Source: a virus. Taken from it: 39,824 nucleotides of DNA. Numbering within the stretch: position 1 is the first letter of the stretch; every line of letters begins with the position of its first letter. Under the pieces are notes generated by a model. That model was not told the DNA's origin. It did not search any database and saw nothing but the letters and a program-made list of their open reading frames with translations. The position numbers and the translations under genes were made by a program. The DNA is taken from positions 1 to 39,824 of IMG/VR virus record IMGVR_UViG_3300045999_009337, one strand, 5' to 3'. Below are positions 37,575-39,824 of this stretch, piece after piece.

Positions 37575-37577
37575 GGA

Positions 37578-38162
37578 TCAGTTCCGTGAGTACGTGCGCT
37601 GTACGGTGGCGACACCTGTAAGCCAATAGTAACGCTCACCGCCGGCAGTGGTCAGCGAAATGTCCCAGCCGTAACGACCTTCGTCAAGCGTCAATGCAGT
37701 TTCCTTTGATAGCGCCAGCTCGAACAGACCGTCGGCTGCGGTTGTAAGGGTTGGCGTGAACGACGCAACCGCAGCGTTGTCGAGTAAGCCGCGAATGTCA
37801 GAATCGACGCCGTAGCTGGTCAAATTGATCGGCTCGGCAACGTAAAAAGTACCGGTGGCGCTACCACTAACGCTGATGCTGCTGCCGCCACTTGTGGCGC
37901 TGACTTGAAAGGCGCTGGTGGTCAGCCCCGCAGCAATAACGTAGTAGACAGTGTTGATCGACAGTCCGCACGGCACCAGCGTGCCACCGGTAAATACAAC
38001 CTTATCGTTGGCAACTAGCCCGTGGCAGTCGCAGTTAAAAGTAGGCGTACCAGCGGCAATGCTGATGCTGCTCAACGTTTGGCGATTCTGTGTAACACGA
38101 AACGAACCCTTCCAGGTTGCGTTCTGCAGAATCGTGATGTCATGCGTAGCGGGGTAGATCAT
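37578..38162 (-). CDS. Tail fibre-associated beta protein
   Basis: A 194-residue beta-rich protein (MIYPATHDITILQNATWKGS, VVFTGGTLVPCGLSINTVYY, VSATSGGSSISVSGSATGTF, SKETALTLDEGRYGWDISLT). The first 30 residues and the last third (DEGRYGWDISLTTAGGERYY) resemble baseplate or fibre-adaptor proteins of cyanophages. The middle repeats the beta segment found inserted in the tail tube protein at 5336-6106. It lies between two fibre genes with 3- and 17-base gaps, and may join a fibre to the tip. Confidence 0.65.
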   Translation of the reverse strand: MIYPATHDITILQNATWKGSFRVTQNRQTLSSISIAAGTPTFNCDCHGLVANDKVVFTGGTLVPCGLSINTVYYVIAAGLTTSAFQVSATSGGSSISVSGSATGTFYVAEPINLTSYGVDSDIRGLLDNAAVASFTPTLTTAADGLFELALSKETALTLDEGRYGWDISLTTAGGERYYWLTGVATVQRTYSRN

Positions 38163-38179
38163 GATCTGGAACGCCTCCC

Positions 38180-39824
38180 TTAAAGGCTAGCAAGTTTGTT
38201 TTCGAGGTCTTCAATACGCTTGATCGCCTCTTGTAATGCGCTGGTCAGCACTGCGATCAGATTGCCTTCAGCGATGCCGTAAAACTGTTCTTCGGGAGCC
38301 AGTTGTTTACCGGTTTTATCTAGAACAGCGGCACGCCTGTTTTCTTTAATAATACTTCCGAGCCAAGGTTTGTTTTTAAGTACGCTCTGAACCTCTTGGG
38401 CGATAAAGCCGACTTGTGCTCCTTCAGGAAAATTGTGTTTTTCACGCAGAAGAATGTTGTTGCCTTTTTCATCAAGACCGTAAAGATCTTGCTGGGGCTT
38501 CCACTTAAACGTTACGGGACGAAGCGCTTTGACAAGATCCAGGCAGCCGCCCAAAGTAGCGACATTTTCTTTGTAACGTGCATCAGAAGTTGCAATAGTT
38601 GCGCTAGTAGCAAAAATCTGGCTGTTGACTTGAAGCTTGTATGCCCCGTTATCGGTTGTGTAACCGACTAGAAGTTCGCCACTTGCATTGATTTCGGCAT
38701 CGTACGAGCCAGAAGAATTAAACCGGATTCTTGAACCTATAACATTAAGTAGTACATTAGTCGCATCTAAATTACCTCTTGTTGATCTAATAGAGCACAC
38801 ATTACCAAAACCTGCGTCGCCGACTTCAAACTCTAAAGCCGAGAAAAGAGAGCTTGTACCACTTCTAACAACAAGACCGCCGTTGTTAAGTTCGGTGTTT
38901 GTCTCGAAAAACGCTTTACCATTTGAATCAATCAAAAAGCGTTTTGTGCTGTTGACAGAGAAGCTCAGGTTGTTGGCGGCGGCAAGGTACATGCCGTTGC
39001 TGGGCACTGTGCTGCTGCTAGGAATAAAACTTGCTGCTGTAGATGAGCCGGTAGATGAGACTGTCGAGTCAAATACAGCGGCACCGGTTACATCAAGCGT
39101 TCCAGGGATATCTACGTTGCTGGTCCATTCAACGCCGGTACCAGCGGCGTCAGTTTGCAGCAGTTGACGCGCTGTCCCATCAGCAAGTTTGCTGACAGCG
39201 ATTTCAGCGGAAGCACTAATGTCAGCGTCAACGATATTGGCGTTGCCGCTGACTAGCATCGTGCCAGCGAGTGCGGGCACGGTGATGGTGCGATCTGCAG
39301 CATTGTTGGCTGCAGCGCTCAGCGTGGTATTAAATGAACCGCTAGTGTCAAAGACAAGATTAACGTTGTTAAGTGTTACGTTTCCGGTAAAAGTATCTCC
39401 AGCCTTGTTTGCTTTGATAGTGTTCAGCGATGCCAGCATGTCTTGGACATTGCTGCCGGTTACGCCGGAAATAGCAGTGGTTGTAATGTTCGAGGCAGTT
39501 TGCGCTGCAACCGTCGACGACACATCGACATGTGTCCAAGCGGTTCCATCCGACAGAACAATGTCCGGTGGAGCAAGCGCAACTTGAGGTGCGTTACCGG
39601 TAGTCGGGGTACCACCCTCCGACACCACAAAGTAATACCTGCTGTTTGTAGCCGCAGCAGCGGGGAGAGCGCTGTTAACCGACAGTCCCAGTGCTGTGCC
39701 AGCGCTAGTCAGCGTAAGGATTTTGCCGGCGCCGCTGTTGTATGTGGGATTGGCGCTAAACGTACCAGCGAAGATAATTTCGCCTGCTGTAATTGTGATC
39801 GGCTGCCAAGCGTTACCGTCGTAC
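38180..39824 (-). CDS. Second tail fibre with S74 domain (5' end beyond right edge)
   Basis: The minus frame is open from the window edge to the stop at 38180 (547 residues visible), so the true start lies outside; a GTG at 39628 is internal. The edge begins YDGNAWQPITITAGE and about 90 residues later has SDGTAWTHVDVSST, suggesting repeated modules. Beta-rich body, then an S74 chaperone: SDARYKENVATLGG, KWKPQQDLYGLD, VGFIAQEVQSVL, and a final coiled coil (LQEAIKRIEDLENKLASL). It shares its plan with the fibre at 35667-37574. It may follow the J-like gene in the genome, but the two edges do not join in frame. Confidence 0.85.
   Translation of the reverse strand, partial: YDGNAWQPITITAGEIIFAGTFSANPTYNSGAGKILTLTSAGTALGLSVNSALPAAAATNSRYYFVVSEGGTPTTGNAPQVALAPPDIVLSDGTAWTHVDVSSTVAAQTASNITTTAISGVTGSNVQDMLASLNTIKANKAGDTFTGNVTLNNVNLVFDTSGSFNTTLSAAANNAADRTITVPALAGTMLVSGNANIVDADISASAEIAVSKLADGTARQLLQTDAAGTGVEWTSNVDIPGTLDVTGAAVFDSTVSSTGSSTAASFIPSSSTVPSNGMYLAAANNLSFSVNSTKRFLIDSNGKAFFETNTELNNGGLVVRSGTSSLFSALEFEVGDAGFGNVCSIRSTRGNLDATNVLLNVIGSRIRFNSSGSYDAEINASGELLVGYTTDNGAYKLQVNSQIFATSATIATSDARYKENVATLGGCLDLVKALRPVTFKWKPQQDLYGLDEKGNNILLREKHNFPEGAQVGFIAQEVQSVLKNKPWLGSIIKENRRAAVLDKTGKQLAPEEQFYGIAEGNLIAVLTSALQEAIKRIEDLENKLASL

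Noticed and set aside
1-39824. Complete circular genome
   Set aside because: The J-like gene at the left edge and the fibre gene at the right edge are both open, but joining the two ends does not keep either reading frame, so sequence is probably missing.
1-39824. CRISPR array or diversity-generating retroelement
   Set aside because: No regular repeat-spacer series and no reverse transcriptase or template/variable repeat pair was seen, although fibres are present.
1-39824. Temperate-phage module (integrase, repressor)
   Set aside because: No integrase or CI-type repressor reads from any frame. The helix-turn-helix proteins are small and sit among replication genes. Lifestyle stays open because the ends are missing.

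Overview
This window is a 39.8 kb piece of a tailed-phage genome (siphovirus type), not host chromosome. It carries nearly every module expected of a phage with a long non-contractile tail: terminase, portal, scaffold, capsid, head-tail connectors, tail tube, lambda G/GT-like chaperones, tape measure, tail tip, fibres, endolysin and a phage replication set. I see no host housekeeping gene, rRNA, tRNA or CRISPR array. Many of the small proteins resemble, from memory, families common in cyanophages of Synechococcus-like hosts (the AFGR structural protein near 12.2-13.4 kb, the MANTYTW protein near 35.3 kb, the QAGADQE protein near 26 kb). A cyanophage is therefore the best guess, but it is inference.

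Layout. (1) 1-16.1 kb, almost all minus strand: morphogenesis. Read in transcription order from 16.1 kb down, it is small terminase, three small genes, large terminase, a small basic protein, a structural protein, portal, scaffold, major capsid, connectors, tail terminator, tail tube, assembly chaperone with a frameshifted extension, tape measure, gpL-like, gpK-like and a J-like tail-tip protein that runs off the left edge. One small gene (8264-8539) points the other way inside this block, and its start codon overlaps that of its divergent neighbour. (2) 16.2-17.6 kb, minus: two acidic proteins, one ArdA-like, behind their own terminator. (3) 17.7-20.3 kb: an isolated plus-strand gene, an HNH endonuclease, a three-hairpin intergenic array, a RecB-like exonuclease and a probable ssDNA-binding protein. 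(4) 20.4-32.8 kb, plus strand: replication and early genes. These are a primase-polymerase/helicase, a family A DNA polymerase, a dCTP-deaminase-like protein, DUF3310, small zinc and helix-turn-helix proteins, an exported RlpA-like protein, an HNH endonuclease, and many small genes coupled by 1-4 base overlaps. A strikingly structured non-coding segment lies at 24092-24372. (5) 32.8-39.8 kb, minus: lysis and host contact, with a two-domain endolysin, holin candidates, and two fibres ending in S74 self-cleaving chaperone domains. The last fibre runs off the right edge.

How it works together. The plus-strand block supplies replication and takeover functions. The two minus-strand blocks supply the particle and lysis. 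Intrinsic terminators at 4692, 5282, 8551, 15022, 16195, 19674 and 28666 divide these blocks and probably set expression levels. No integrase or repressor is visible, but both ends are open, so lifestyle cannot be decided.

The least explained parts are the structured RNA at 24.1-24.4 kb, the triple hairpin at 18.64-18.75 kb, the palindrome-rich divergent region at 20.30-20.44 kb, and the pair of acidic proteins at 16.2-17.6 kb.
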